This document shows, piece after piece, positions 13,198 to 24,500 of a stretch of DNA of 64,000 nucleotides. How positions within the stretch are numbered: the stretch's first letter is position 1; each line of letters starts with the position of its first letter. Under the pieces are notes generated by a model. The model saw only the letters and a program-made list of their open reading frames with translations. It had not been told where the DNA came from and searched no databases. Location: positions 12,625,264 to 12,689,263 of the forward strand of contig NC_092583.1 in the NCBI RefSeq assembly GCF_037975245.1, given 5' to 3'. A program made the position numbers and the translations under genes. This stretch comes from Apostichopus japonicus (Eukaryota; Echinodermata; Holothuroidea; Aspidochirotida; Stichopodidae).

Positions 13198-16100
13198 GTA
13201 GATTGAAACATTTACGTGAGCTTCGAGAGAGGAATAATGTCTGAGGGTTGGGACAAAGTAGTGAGAGGATGTGGCAACGTATGGGATTAGGGAGTAAAGG
13301 AGGGGGGTTGGGGATTGGGAGTTTATTTACCATCATTTTCCTGCAGCCTACCTTGTGGTGCTTGCTATCCATTTGTTTAACTTGGTCATTGATGTCAGTT
13401 TTCTCATAATTCATTCAATCATCTTTTCTGTTTTATTTTTTAACTTCCAAATCTGCAGAGGTCCTGTTCTTGCCCTCGGGTTAGCCAAAGAGGAAGCCAT
13501 TCAGGGATGGAGGGACCTCTTGGGACCTAAGGAGGTGCAAAAGGCAAAAGAGGAATCACCAGAGAGGTAGAATAAAAGATGCTGTACTGTACTTTATATT
13601 AAGTCTGTATTACAAACTTCAAAGTTGTGTAGAGGGGAGGGGGAGGATGTGGGATGGTAAGGTGACGTTAACAGTGTGCCAAACAGTTTGCATTATTCGG
13701 TCTTGTAAGTTGTATAGATAATAACATATCATTAGGAACCTCTTGGAAGTTGTTTTCTTGTTATTTTTCTGTTGTGGGAGGGAGGTGGGGGGGTTTGTCG
13801 ATCTGTGCAGCTGGCCATTAAAAAGGAACAGCGCAGTCGAGGGAACCGTTTTTCCCACTCCCATCAAGTGAAACCTTCTGAAAAAAGATTTTTGGATAAG
13901 TTACGGTCATAAACAATAGAAATAGAAAACATAGGGGAAAGAAAATATACAAAAGCATAATATGATATAGCCGAGATGTGTAGAAAACAATAACAACATA
14001 AAAAAATAAAAAAAGACAATCAGTAAGAGGTTTCTCTTCTTTTTAATCTTTAAAAGTACTCTCATGTATCAAGGGAAGTTGTGTATCCACTTCAAGCACA
14101 ACAGCCGGTACTATAGCGCGTGTTGGCGGGAAAATTCAGCCACTGTTTTCCTAGTGAACTTCCATGGTTAGGTCAATGTGTTTATATTGCTATAATGCAA
14201 GCGTTGCACAAAATGTCCATCCCTCGATGTGAGCAAAACTGCACAGAAATTTTCCATCATTCGTATATTGCAACGAGGCATGACTGCGATATGAAAGTGA
14301 AATTGATGAGATTGAGCCCAAAAGAGAAGTAAAAATCATAAAGGAAATGCTATTAATAATGAAGTTAGTCCCTAAGTTGAAGTCGTTATCATGCTCGGCA
14401 AAATATTGGAATATTATTTGCCAGACTGAGAATTAATTAGGACCAATTGTGTGAATGATAATTTTTAAAAGCAGGGGTTTCCCTGGGCATCGACCGATAG
14501 AGGTCAAGTGGCCCTATAGGACAATCCAGGGAATCAATCAGGGGGTGGGATGGGGGATTTGGGGTGGGAGGCAAGGGTGGGTGGGTGGGTTGGAGGGTAA
14601 ATTCAACTCAATAAAAGGTAATGTTACGTGTTTAACATTCCCAACATGTACTGATAGGACCATATGATTACTGAGAATAGGTGAGAGCTAATTGTTCCTT
14701 TTCAACATACCCATGCACTCAACCTCTCCCCTCCCTCCCTCCCTCTCCCCCTCCCCCTACCACCTCATTACTTCAACTCATTCCTCTATTTACATTACCC
14801 TACAAATTTGTATATGTGACAGGATTAATACTATATCTTATTCAAACTACTCATTTTCATTTGATTTTCCTAGTCTAAGGGCCCAGTTTAGCATGACGGA
14901 TGCCTCCATCAACGGAATCCACGGAAGCGATTCCGAAGAGTCCGCTACTAAGGAATTGGAGTTTTTCTTCCCCAAAGAACACACCTTAGCTGTGATCAAG
15001 CCAGATGCGGCCGGTGAACACAAAGGTATCAATGGCTGGAACAAATCTATTGTAGGTGCACTGGGGGGTGGGGGAGAGGGGTGCATTGTAGTATTACAAC
15101 TGTAGGTTCTTGGCTTGTGAGCAATCATAGTGACATAAATTCTCTCACTCGTGTAAATGCTCTTTCGTTTTTACGTTGATCCACGACCTGTTACCTCCAA
15201 GAGGAAAAAACAAAACCCTGAACCCTCCCTCTTCCATTCTCAAATATGAACGAGACCTTTATCGGGAAATATATTCTTCACATTGTTTTACTTTTGTTCT
15301 GACACTAGTTTACATTGCTCTCTTTCTCTCTCTCCTCCAAACATTAGATGCTATCACAGAGAGGCTACATGAAGCCGGCTTTCAAATCTCAAGTGAAAAA
15401 CATGTTGAACTTAGCCGAGAAATGGCAGCACAGTTGTACCAAGAACATGAAGGGAAAGAATTTTACGATAGCTTACTGGATCACATGACCAGGTGAAATG
15501 ATGCATAATTTCCATTTTGTTACGTTTTTGACATTTTTTTTTGGTTTTTCATAATTTTTTTCTTTTTTGGTACAAAATTTAATCTATATGTAAATATTTA
15601 AATCATCCTTTTCACTATTAAAAAATAAATTCTGTTTGGATCAAGTCATCAGAGCGTTGGGGATAAAACACAAGAGTGTGTCACATGTCAACCATGTACA
15701 ACATTTTCTACTTAAGTAACGTGTCATTTTGTCTTATTAAACAGTACTTAAAGGTTCTTTGTTTCCAGATTGAATGTGCTCGGTGAAGTTCACAAAAAAT
15801 CATGAGATATTCACTTGAGTAAGGAGGGGGAGAAGGGTAACAACCATCCCCCCCTCCCCCAAGACTCATTTCTCTTCATTTTCACTTGCTTAACTTTATG
15901 TAAATACACATGGTACAGCTTGCAGAATATCATGAAAAGCTCACTTGTGTGTGGCATCCATACATGGGAGGGGGAGATGGCATGGGGGAATGGGGGGAGG
16001 GCAGAGGGAGTGGGGAAATTCTCCCTTCCCCCTGAGACTTGTTTCTTTTCATTTTCACTCTCTTAAAGTCATCTTTGCTGAATCTCTTTCTCTTGCCTCC

Positions 16101-19100
16101 ATTTAGTGGACCCTCCACAGTACTTCTCCTGCATAGAGAAGATGCGATCCATGGTTTACGGACCCTGATGGGCCCGACCGATCCAGATGTTGCCAGAGAA
16201 CAGGCCCCAGAGAGCTTCAGAGCACTCTTAGGCAAAGACATCCTCAACAATGCCATTCACGGTAGTTCCAGCGTGGAACATCTCAAGAAGAAGGTGGAGC
16301 ATTTCTTCCCAGAGGTGGAAGTAACGGAAGCCGGGCATATCGTCGGTAAAGATCTTTTTTATCATTTCGGAAGGGTACTGGCCCTAGGGGATGACCCAAG
16401 TCATTCTTGGTGGAAGGGTGCTGGGGGAGATGAGGAGGATTTATGAGATGAAGGCCTCTTTAGAACGCTTCATTTTCTACTGTTTTATCATATCCTGTCA
16501 TGTTTGGGTGGGGATAGAGTCATGTTAGAGTGGGAGGTGGGGGGGTGGCAGGGGGAGGGTGGTTTGTTTGATATGTTATATTGATATCTGCTCCCAACAG
16601 ATACCCTGATGATCACATGTGATCGCAGCTCAGATAACTCTGTTTTCTCTCATTTACTATATTTGAGTATTTATTGACTGATCTATATTTATTTATTAAA
16701 TTAAATTCATTGAGTTTATTTTTTTCCAATTTTAGTCCCAACAAAGGAAGAAGAAACCGAAGCAGAGTCGGAAGAAATCGCTGAGACTGAAAGTAAGGAG
16801 AGAGGTAGGTTCCATCACAGTTGTAGATATTTGCCAAAAGTTCCACTTTCAAAGTTGGGAAGATGGGGGACAGAAGGGAGGGGGAGGAGGAGGGTGTGGG
16901 TGGTTGCTTTCTGAAGTGAATAACCCATAAATGATCATTAGATGAACTTTGAACTTGAATCATGAACACACCAAGTAGTCCATCACCACACAGTACCATC
17001 ACAGATTACCTTTGGTGAGTACTAATCCTTTGATGCCTTCAACATACAGGGAACATTGACAGACTTGTAAATATGTATGTTAACGTACCATGCTCCAAAA
17101 ATGATGTTGGACCTCACTTTCCCAGAGGCCCCAATATTTCATCAATGTGCATATGTCACTGACAGGTGGAATACTAGGGAGGAAGACAGACAGACAGACA
17201 GTGATGAGCGGACAGACATACAGACAGATAAAAAGTGATAGATATAGAGACAGTGGTAAAGACAGATGGAGACAAACAGTGAAAGGTTAACAGACAGACA
17301 GAGAGAGACAGAGACAGGTAAAGACAAGCAGTGACATCCAGACAGATACACAGACAGACAGACAGTGATGAGCGGACAGACAGACAGATAAAGAGTGATA
17401 GATATAGAGACAGTGGTAAAGACAGACGGAGACAAACAGTGAAAGGTTAACAGACAGGCAGAGATAGGTAAAGACAAACAGTGAGACACAGACAGATACA
17501 GACAGACACAAAGATAGACAGACATACATAGATACTCATGACATGAATCAATTGACTTACTATCTGAGCTGGTCTGGTATGAGCCAAGAGGGACTTAATA
17601 AGACACCAACAGATGATATGCAAAATGAAAATCATTTCTGTCTTCTTGGAAGATAAAGTATATCTTACCAGTTGGGTTTGTTGGTTTCAGATAATAAACC
17701 TCAAATCTTGTTGTCCATGAACACAGTTAAACCAGGCAACCCCCCCCCCCCCCCTCCTCCCCCATGTGGTTTGCAATCAATATCCCTATGCAACAACTGT
17801 TGCGCTGTTGATTGTTTTGCAGCCTATTTTTAAATTGACAATGTAATGACGTGTGAAGTTATTATCAAACATCCAGCTTGTCTCTGTTGGGGTATCGCAG
17901 GAAATTAATAGCTTTGTTTACACTCTAGGAAATGTATTATCTTTACTTCCATACACTTCACGCACTAAACCTAACAGTCACATGCAAACACAGGATGTCT
18001 ATGGAAAGACGCGCCTTTCGTCTCACTAACGACCTACCGTTTAGGTTTACCTAGGTCTGTGTCGTCACTTGACAGATGAAGGAATTTGTCATATAAAGTA
18101 TGTTCATTTCGGGAAATTTCTATCTCAGCTTGTACAATTAAAGTTTATGAGATCCTATCCTCATGCTGATAAAAATTAAAGGACTTTTGGAAGAAAAAAT
18201 GATATTACCATATAAATTAAAATTCTACTGGATTAAAGAAAGTTTTTGTTTGTTTTTGTTTGCATATTCTTGTGAGGGTAATGTATCACTGAATTGATTT
18301 TTAAGCCATGATTCAGTTGTGTTTCCCTGTGCTGTGATACAATATGAAACCAACCTTAAATTCCCACTCATGTGCAATGGGTACATACATTTTCAATGAT
18401 GGTACGTTTGAATGACAAAACAAAGAGGGGGATGGGGAGGAGAGGGGGGAGGGGAGAGATTGTGTAATGATAATTAAGAATAAAAAGGGGGTTGAATTTC
18501 TGATATGAAAACACTAGATGATTATCATCCAGGGAATGAAGGGTATTCCTCTGGTGAGAATGCAGAAGATGAAACTGAGGAGATGGAGGAGGAGGATGGG
18601 GAAGAGACAGAAAGTGCAGGAGAGGAGGCTAACCAGGATGAGGAGGAAATGAGGCAAGGAGAGGATGGTTATGAAGATGAAGAATTTGAGGAAGGAGAGG
18701 AGAAGGCAGAGGGGGACCAGGAAGAGGATGGTAACGACGTCACAGAGGAAGACCGTCAATCCGTAGATGACAAGGCAGACACCTCCTCAGACAAGGAGGA
18801 GGAGGAGGGTGAGGAGGAGGGTGAGGAGGAGGGTGAGGAGGAGGGTGAGGAGGAGCTCGAAGGAGAGAGAGACGGAGATAATAAATCAGACACGTCGACG
18901 TCCGGAGAGGAAGGGAAAGGTATCTGAGATTGTGCCTCGTAGTATCCATCACCTCTTCTGCATGAACCATCCTGAGAGCATCATATAAATATTCAACTGA
19001 CATTTGCATGTATCGTGAATATTCAACATAACAGACTTACTTAACAGCTTCTGCTCATTCTTACATCGTCACCATCACGTTGTAGAATTTCTACTTTTTC

Positions 19101-21519
19101 TCAAATAACCTTGAACTTCATTTGTTTGTTTGTTTATTCAAAGACCTTTTATATCAACGTTCTTCATGTCGATAATTTCAACTCCTTCCATCTGTCTTAG
19201 CCAGTCACGATGGTCGATTTTAATGTATGAATATTCATTTTATGTTATCAGTGCTTCCTCTCCTTCCCTCTTTGTAAACTTGCTTTGAGATCCCCTCCAA
19301 CCAGACCCCCCCACCCCCCTCTCACTTGTATGGAATGACACAGTAGTTGCTTACCGTATTGGAAAACTGCTTGCTTTTAAATGATGCAAGTTAACTTGTG
19401 ATTTATTAATTATTGCTCACATAGTAATTCCCCCCCCCCCCCCCCCCCGTGTTGAACCCCTGATATGCTCATCTAATTATTCTTAATATTTTTGTAGTCT
19501 TATTAATATTATCAACCAGAGGGCAGAATGTATAAATATCTGTGTACAAACAACAGAATACCAAATAAAATTACATTGTGGTAATTAAGGAAAGAAAAAA
19601 AAACATGTTCTTTGTAGAACATGTGTTGAAACTGGTTTTTCACTTTTCATCACAATTTTTCATTTTTTTCTTTTTCATTCCATTATCTTTATTTGTCACT
19701 TTTCTTGTCTTAAGCTTTTTCATACATTTCAGTTCACCTGGTCTTCAATGAAGTACTTCACATCCTCTGGATGAATCTACTAATTTTGCAAAAAGAATTA
19801 ATTTATGGCGTCATATTTTAACCTTGTTGTCTGTTTGCAAAACAGTATTGTTTAGTGTTATTATAAGAGGCAGAACTAGTGGAGAGGGAGGTGGGGCGGG
19901 GAGGGGCGTAAGGAGAGCATGGGTGGGGGGAGAAATGGGCTCAGTTTATTATGGTGATAAGGTTTGGTGTCTTACTAAGTGTCCTAACTGGGCGACGTGT
20001 CGTAATGTTTCTTATATAGAGAAAACTGACAGGAATACGTCAACTTCACTGATATAGTATCGTACCCAAATTTTTGAGGTTGAAATTGTAATGAAGAAAG
20101 GACTTTCTTAAAGTCTTTCTTTGTTGAGAGGATTATTGGGAGTAAAATAACTGTTCTAGTACAGTTGCAAAACTGATGCAATGTCCCCATGTATTAATTT
20201 TCACTGAATTACAAAGAGTTTACAACTGTTGACTACATTTTCTGCCCAGTCTACAGAAAATCAAATGCTCTAATATTTTGCTACATTTATTGTTATATAT
20301 TTTTTTATTTTGGATATTCGGCATATATTCATAATGAAATTTACTGGCGCATTTAGCTTTCAAACCATATATATGCTTTATTTACTTTGTACCACCTGTT
20401 TCCTCTCCCACTCATCATCTTCTGTTACTGCATTAAACAGTTTTATTTACATTATATAAAACTGTTTATATATATATATATATATACATATATTTGTTTT
20501 TCTTTTATCAAAGCCGTAAAAAAAACCCAAAAAACAGGAAAAGCGGAGCCGTTTATTTACATAAGTAAAACAGAATGCTTTTCTAAAATGTTTTGGCCAT
20601 TTATTTTGTTTTTTCCGTAAAATAAAATTGTTCTGAAATTTTTTTGAATTTTTCTTTTTTCTGTCAAGGAGGAGGAGAAGGAGAAGAAATGATAGAGGTA
20701 CCTCTTGAGAGAAAACAAGGTGCTGAAGCAGAAACAGGAGACGAATTATTGGCAGAGAAAACCGAATTGCCTGCCGACGCTGGTGGTGAGGAAGGTGAAG
20801 AGAAAAAGCAGGAGGATGGAGAGGATGCAAAAGATGATGACGGTGGTGAGGAGAAAACAGAAAAGGAGGACACCGCTGAAGAAGGAGAAACGAAACAAGG
20901 TAATCATAATCCTACCCTGTTTTCATATTTCCTCTGTTTTATCTTTCGTTTCCCTCTTTCCTTGAGACGAAGCCTCATTAAATTTGCTGGAAAAGGCCAG
21001 ACAAATCTTTGGTTGGCAAAGGGATTTAAATCCCCCATCCCTGCCCCCACCCCCCCCCCCCGGCCCTCTTCATACTAGCCAAAAAGTTAATTTGCTGTTT
21101 TCCAGTTGTTGTAATTTCCCATTTCAGTTTTCTGTTGTTTATCAATTCTAATACACTCTTAATTTGTGCGGAATTTATGACGAGCTATCACCAACATTTT
21201 TGCACAAATCTATGCCTTTGCAGAGGACGCACCAGTCGAGGAAAGTGCCCCTGCTGGTGAAGAGGCATCGACTGAAGAGAAACAGGAAGAGGCACCGCCA
21301 GGGACAGAGGAGAAGCCAGCCGATGCTGATGCTACTACTGACGGCGCCGATGATAAGGAGGAGGAGGCCAAGGATGCACCTGCCCCAGAAGAGGACAAAA
21401 CAGAGGATGCCCCTGCTGATGCCCCTGCAGATGCCCCTGCCGATGCCCCTGGCGATGCCCCTGCTGATGAAGAAGAGAAGAAGCAGGAGGAAGCTCCAGT
21501 CGAACAAGCTGCAGAATAA
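160..21519 (+). CDS. NME8: Outer-arm dynein intermediate chain, thioredoxin/NDK type (sea-urchin IC1 / NME8-TXNDC3 like)
   Basis: Spliced gene with 18 coding exons: 160-250, 2376-2479, 3067-3255, 4264-4360, 8333-8425, 10099-10181, 10750-10842, 11066-11295, 11653-11771, 12558-12702, 13459-13566, 14874-15025, 15348-15492, 16107-16345, 16736-16792, 18518-18919, 20669-20899, 21224-21519. All have AG/GT borders and matching phases, giving 957 residues and a TAA stop. Domain order is thioredoxin (about 1-128), charged linker (129-191), NDK1 (about 192-326), NDK2 (about 340-485), NDK3 (about 485-630) and an acidic tail (about 631-957). Known for the family: this layout is that of sea-urchin sperm dynein IC1 and of ciliary NME8/NME9, axonemal proteins of the outer dynein arm. 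Vertebrate NME8 lacks such a long acidic tail, so the echinoderm-type IC1 is the closest match. The start is the first ATG giving the thioredoxin frame. The least certain junction is exon 15 to 16, where an alternative donor at 16,807 is out of phase with exon 16. Symbol given by family, not by confirmed orthology. Confidence 0.9.
1650..1940 (+). repeat. 5'-truncated tRNA-derived SINE-like element
   Basis: In intron 1. An A/C-rich simple stretch of AAATCAAAC-type units (about 1660-1730) runs into a tRNA-like 3' half: cataaggtccccggttcgattc, with an exact pol III B-box GGTTCGATTC at 1755-1764. No A box is visible, so the 5' half appears lost. The downstream body (ending about 1940 in a TACATA-rich tail) has a palindrome-like gactgacttcggtcagc segment. 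Family not identified. Confidence 0.45.
2376..3255 (+). CDS. NME8: Thioredoxin-domain exons 2-3
   Basis: Exon 2 (2376-2479) encodes [19 protein letters not shown]. The redox motif WCGPC lies at residues 38-42 with both cysteines intact, as in classical thioredoxin, so disulfide exchange chemistry is possible. Exon 3 (3067-3255) encodes the remaining alpha/beta half, including [13 protein letters not shown]. This corresponds to the thioredoxin strand-turn-strand near the cis-proline, but no cis-proline is obvious in that stretch. Whether the domain is enzymatically active or a docking module on the dynein base cannot be told from sequence. Confidence 0.9.
4264..8425 (+). CDS. NME8: Charged linker exons 4-5
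   Basis: Exon 4 (4264-4360) encodes a Lys/Glu-rich helix ([15 protein letters not shown]) that probably forms a short coiled coil. Exon 5 (8333-8425) encodes a linker containing [17 protein letters not shown]. Together they cover about residues 129-191 and separate the thioredoxin domain from the first NDK repeat. They flank the largest intron of the gene (4361-8332), in which I found no additional in-phase exon. Confidence 0.8.
4361..8332 (+). other. NME8: Intron 4 of the dynein intermediate chain gene
   Basis: A 4-kb intron with GTAAAT donor and ATTCAG acceptor. It holds G-rich tracts (4511-4525, 4745-4760, 7461-7496), a C-rich tract (7591-7620) and one copy of the dispersed hairpin element at about 6733-6900. 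I saw no exon-like segment in phase with exons 4 and 5. Confidence 0.6.
6733..6900 (-). mobile_element. Dispersed element copy A with hammerhead-like hairpin core
   Basis: Read on the minus strand, this is about 85% identical to 51,120-51,310 on the plus strand, including TTTTTGTCCCTTCTGTTACTG, the hairpin, TTTTACACATTCT, AGGCTCTCTAGTGGAT and the terminal TTTTATTTTATTTT. The core (6801-6840) reads CTGAAGA, then a 5-bp stem GATCC/GGATC with loop TGCTA, then GAAAC. Hairpins of this type recur in Penelope-like and other retroelements; the family here is inferred, not established. Confidence 0.6.
9225..9745 (+). repeat. Degenerate ~48-bp tandem repeat
   Basis: About ten diverged units alternate a CAAACCCTCCTAT-type block, a TTTGATTT or TTTCAACC block and a GGGCACAAAATGGTT block. 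Copies differ by substitutions and small gaps, so the array is old. It sits in intron 5 of the dynein chain gene, about 350 bp before the first NDK exon. The 70-codon reading frame through it is a by-product of the repeat. Confidence 0.8.
10099..11295 (+). CDS. NME8: NDK repeat 1 (exons 6-8)
   Basis: The repeat opens with [11 protein letters not shown], matching the nucleoside diphosphate kinase beta1 strand and KPDxV motif. It continues with LKEHGFEIL, a shortened helix-hairpin, [13 protein letters not shown], the PESLRALYG segment and [12 protein letters not shown]. The catalytic histidine position is filled (H317), although the usual HGSDS is HAADS here. The exon pattern (short KPD exon, helix exon, long C-terminal exon) recurs in repeats 2 and 3 with related boundaries, as expected if the repeats arose by internal tandem duplication. 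Confidence 0.9.
11467..11515. repeat. NME8: (TA)n-rich microsatellite
   Basis: Imperfect TATACA/TATATA run in the short intron between exons 8 and 9 of the dynein chain gene. No coding potential. Confidence 0.8.
11653..14950 (+). CDS. NME8: NDK repeat 2 (exons 9-11 and first half of exon 12)
   Basis: Exon 9 finishes repeat 1 (ELTFFFPD), crosses a Pro-rich linker and starts repeat 2 with [10 protein letters not shown]. Arginine replaces the lysine of the usual KPD motif. Exon 10 gives [14 protein letters not shown] and the [14 protein letters not shown] helix. Exon 11 gives [20 protein letters not shown]. Exon 12 supplies [17 protein letters not shown], the full canonical active-site signature with histidine 467. 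The entry stops where repeat 3 starts inside exon 12. Confidence 0.9.
12998..13195. repeat. (TA)n / TATATG compound microsatellite
   Basis: Two long TA runs (about 13,075-13,110 and 13,165-13,193) with TATATG and TAAATA variants between them, inside intron 10 of the dynein chain gene. The Tyr/Ile-rich reading frames on the minus strand arise purely from this repeat. Confidence 0.9.
14951..16345 (+). CDS. NME8: NDK repeat 3 (end of exon 12, exons 13-14)
   Basis: The repeat starts with [14 protein letters not shown], followed by [14 protein letters not shown] (exon 13), [18 protein letters not shown] and [17 protein letters not shown] (exon 14). The GPTDP motif is the best conserved of the three repeats. 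The histidine signature is NAIHGSSS (H601). Repeats 2 and 3 are clearly the closest pair: exons 10 and 13 have the same length (145 bp) and phases and encode alignable sequence. After [11 protein letters not shown] the NDK homology ends. Confidence 0.9.
16736..21519 (+). CDS. NME8: Acidic C-terminal tail (exons 15-18)
   Basis: Exon 15 (16736-16792, [15 protein letters not shown]), exon 16 (18518-18919), exon 17 (20669-20899) and exon 18 (21224-21519) encode about 328 residues dominated by Glu and Asp. Exon 16 contains EEEG repeats from a GAGGAGGAGGGT array (18796-18855). Exon 18 contains DAPA repeats from a 12-bp GATGCCCCTGCN array (about 21407-21470). All join in phase 1. The tail has no fold I recognise. 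Acidic tails are known for sea-urchin IC1, where they are thought to aid microtubule or dynein contacts. A separate short gene for exons 16-18 is possible but less likely, because no new start or promoter is seen and the phases fit. Confidence 0.75.
17180..17528 (+). repeat. GACA-type minisatellite with ~164-bp higher-order unit
   Basis: GACA/GACAGATA simple repeat organised as two copies of a longer unit: GTGATGAGCGGACAGACA occurs at 17,201 and again at 17,365, with the following GATAGATATAGAGACAGTGG segment conserved. It lies in intron 15. The long minus-strand Ser/Leu/Cys-rich frames are translations of this repeat and not genes. Confidence 0.85.
19428..19448. repeat. Poly-C tract
   Basis: About 18 consecutive C residues in intron 16 of the dynein chain gene. 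Comparable C or G runs occur at 12,298, 17,741, 21,049, 26,028, 30,228 and 61,678. They make length calling here unreliable. Confidence 0.85.
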
Positions 21520-24500
21520 GGACGACGTCGATGAGGTCCTGTCCGGTGGTTGGTTAGAATGAAATATAAAACGATTAATAACTGTTTTAGACCAGTCGTA
21601 TGTAGAGACACTATATGGTACTGCTATGGTATCTTTAATGATAAGTACGCACCATTCCATGGATGAAGTCTCCACCTCACATTGATTGAATCGTTCAAGT
21701 TTGACTTCTCTGGTACCGTCTTAAATATGCCAAGGTAGTAAATAGTATGGCACAGCACACACTATACTATACATATTGGCTTATATATGCGTAGCTATTT
21801 AATTGATAATGCTGCTCCATATAACAATAATACCGGGAGCCTCAGCTTTATACTGAAAATAGTTTTGTAGTCATTTTAGCTGTGGCAGTACTTGTTTTAA
21901 GTAACATCCCCCCAATTCAAATTTTTTTGGCTATTTTCTTGGATGAATTTAGTATCTTTGTCAAGTATCAGCAATTTTTCATTTAATGACATTAATGACA
22001 TTTTTGGGTTAACCAACCCATATTTACATGTACCAAGTAAAAATGTTATTATTGCAAACAGGCTATAAAAATTCAACCTTGGGCCATCTTAACTACCTTG
22101 TTTCTTTTAATAATCTTTCACATTGAAGCATATTCATAACATATATAACATCGAAAAAAAAAACTTGTGACATGTGAGGACGTGATTCTCTTTAACTGAT
22201 TTCTAAAATGTCATTATTTGGTTACAGTGACTCTATCTTTTGTTTTACTCTGAAAGTGAAAAGTAACTTTATTCACCAATTCCTAAAATGGAGCAATCCG
22301 TGGAACACCTTGAATATTTTCATCTACAAGCAAATTTGATACCTTCCATTTATAATTTAGGTAAAATTTTAGGAACCAGTAGCATTTTTTTCCGTCCATA
22401 TGTATTTATCCAAAACACTTTGGTCTAAAAAAAAAAATAAAAAAAAACAGCCTTCATATTTATTCATATTTTGATGTGTATTTTTTTTAAATATATTTCA
22501 ATACCCTTCTGACATGTGTATATGGTAAATTAAAAATGATAAATAAGTAATACAGATGAAAAGAGAGAAACATTTTTGTCCTTTTCTTTTCGTTTGTCTT
22601 GTAAATTTAGGAAGCACTTACATTTTGTGTCAAATTTTTTTATCGTGCAAATATTCGGTAAACGGTGCGATGTAAATATTTAACAAAACTGGCAGTAAAA
22701 ATCCCTTTCCTTTGTGAGGAAACAAAGAAAGACATAGTCATAAAATGGAATTGTGGCTAGTTACTACAGAAACCTTTAGCTGAAACAAAAACCTGCTCAT
22801 AGAAAGGGGAAAAAAACTTTGCGTTGTGTAATTTTTATGGACCCAGTGCTAATCCGAGATTTTGAAACAAAATTCAAATCATGAATGTGTTGTTTCCTTC
22901 ATACAAAATTAATAATGGAATTCAACAAAACAAATAACAAACATGACTGAAAAAAAAGATATGTATTATAAAAAAAATGGATAAAAGAGCAATCTAGAAT
23001 AGGACTTGAAAGAGTGACCAGCACTTGATGGTAATCCTTGTTATTAAACTTTTTCTATGGGGGGAGGGCTGGGAGTGGGGGGGGAGGTATGAGGAAGGAG
23101 GGGTGATGTGCTAGTCAAAAGTAGCAGTACCTGTGTAAACTGTTTTTATCAGTGATTACATCTTTTTCATTCTACACAACCAAAAGTGGGTAGGGCAGGG
23201 ATTTTCACATAAAATTCTGCTTTACATGTATTAAATAAATTGACCAATAGGATCACTGAGAATGTGCAAATTTGGAAATTATTCTATGCTCTTTGAAAAT
23301 AAACTTGAATGATTACTGAAGAAACAGCCAAAAGGAACAAGACATCATACCCATCTTTTCTTATCTGGTGTTCAACACCATTTATTTCAACTGTTAGGAA
23401 TTCAAGACACTGACTGGTAAAATGTTAACAAAGTCATCCACAAAACAAATTATATATCATTTTTTTACATGGAATACAGCCATGGCAATGTGAATTATAA
23501 AATGTTCTATACAATCTAAAATTGGCAGGGAGGTTTGCTTGTACATTACAACATTGAAGGAAAAAAAAAACATATCCCAGCCAAGAACAACTTCAACTTG
23601 TTTCTTTAATTTCACTTCGATATGGACGAAACATGAAAGGTTTTTCATTATCACAAATTTATACAGTCTTTTGAGGACCAGTTTTTGGTTGTGAGTTATT
23701 CCACAAAATGGCACAAAACATAATAACATAATTTAGTTTTTATTATTTTAAAAATTAAAAATAAACATGGCTGCTATTCAGCCCAATAATCCATCTACCT
23801 CTATGTAAAATATATATTGCCACTACTTTTCAGAGTAAATTTGACAAGAAAATGCACATTTCAACTATTACTGTTTTCTCAGAAAACTGCAAAAATAATG
23901 AAGTGGTCATCTTTGGAATGAATGTAAACATTGACTTAATTATACTAGGTTTCATGGTCACAAAAAATAACAGGCATTGAACGATACAAAGTTGATATCA
24001 AATAAAAACCAACATGGCTCATATGTTTTGGTATGCTTCAAGTCCAAACGATTTTCTCTTTTTGGAAGACAAAAATCTGGTTTAAAAGTTACATTATTGA
24101 TTTATAAAATGTACAAAGACCTATCAACTTGAATGATTCTCGCAAACTTCAGTCTTATATATGTTCTATACATTCCAAACAGCTGATGAATAAACCTGTC
24201 CAGTAATATGACTAACTTTTACAATACACGTTTCTTTTTGGAGTAAATACACAACTGGAAAATGTCAGTTTCTTGTTTTATCAAATTAAACGATCATGGC
24301 AGACCTAACTGATAATTAACGGGTATACCCTCTAGTTTTATAAATTTGAGTCTTTCCCTTTCAATTCGCAGACCAATTATTAACAATCACATGCATAGTG
24401 GTGTGCATAAAGGGGGGGCGGAGGGGGTAGGGGGGAAGAGTGGATGGAGTGGTCTTCTCCACTCAACTTCCATCATCAGTGGACTTTTTTCTTCTTTTTT

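Noticed and set aside
12953-13414. Minus-strand Tyr/Ile-rich reading frames up to 153 codons
   Set aside because: They are translations of the (TA)n array. No codon bias, splice context or homology.
17142-17635. Minus-strand Cys/Leu/Ser-rich frames over the GACA repeat
   Set aside because: Purely produced by the simple repeat; several frames are open at once.
20447-21675. Minus-strand frames opposite exons 17 and 18 (up to 166 codons)
   Set aside because: Shadows of the acidic coding exons. The plus strand has matching splice sites and phases.
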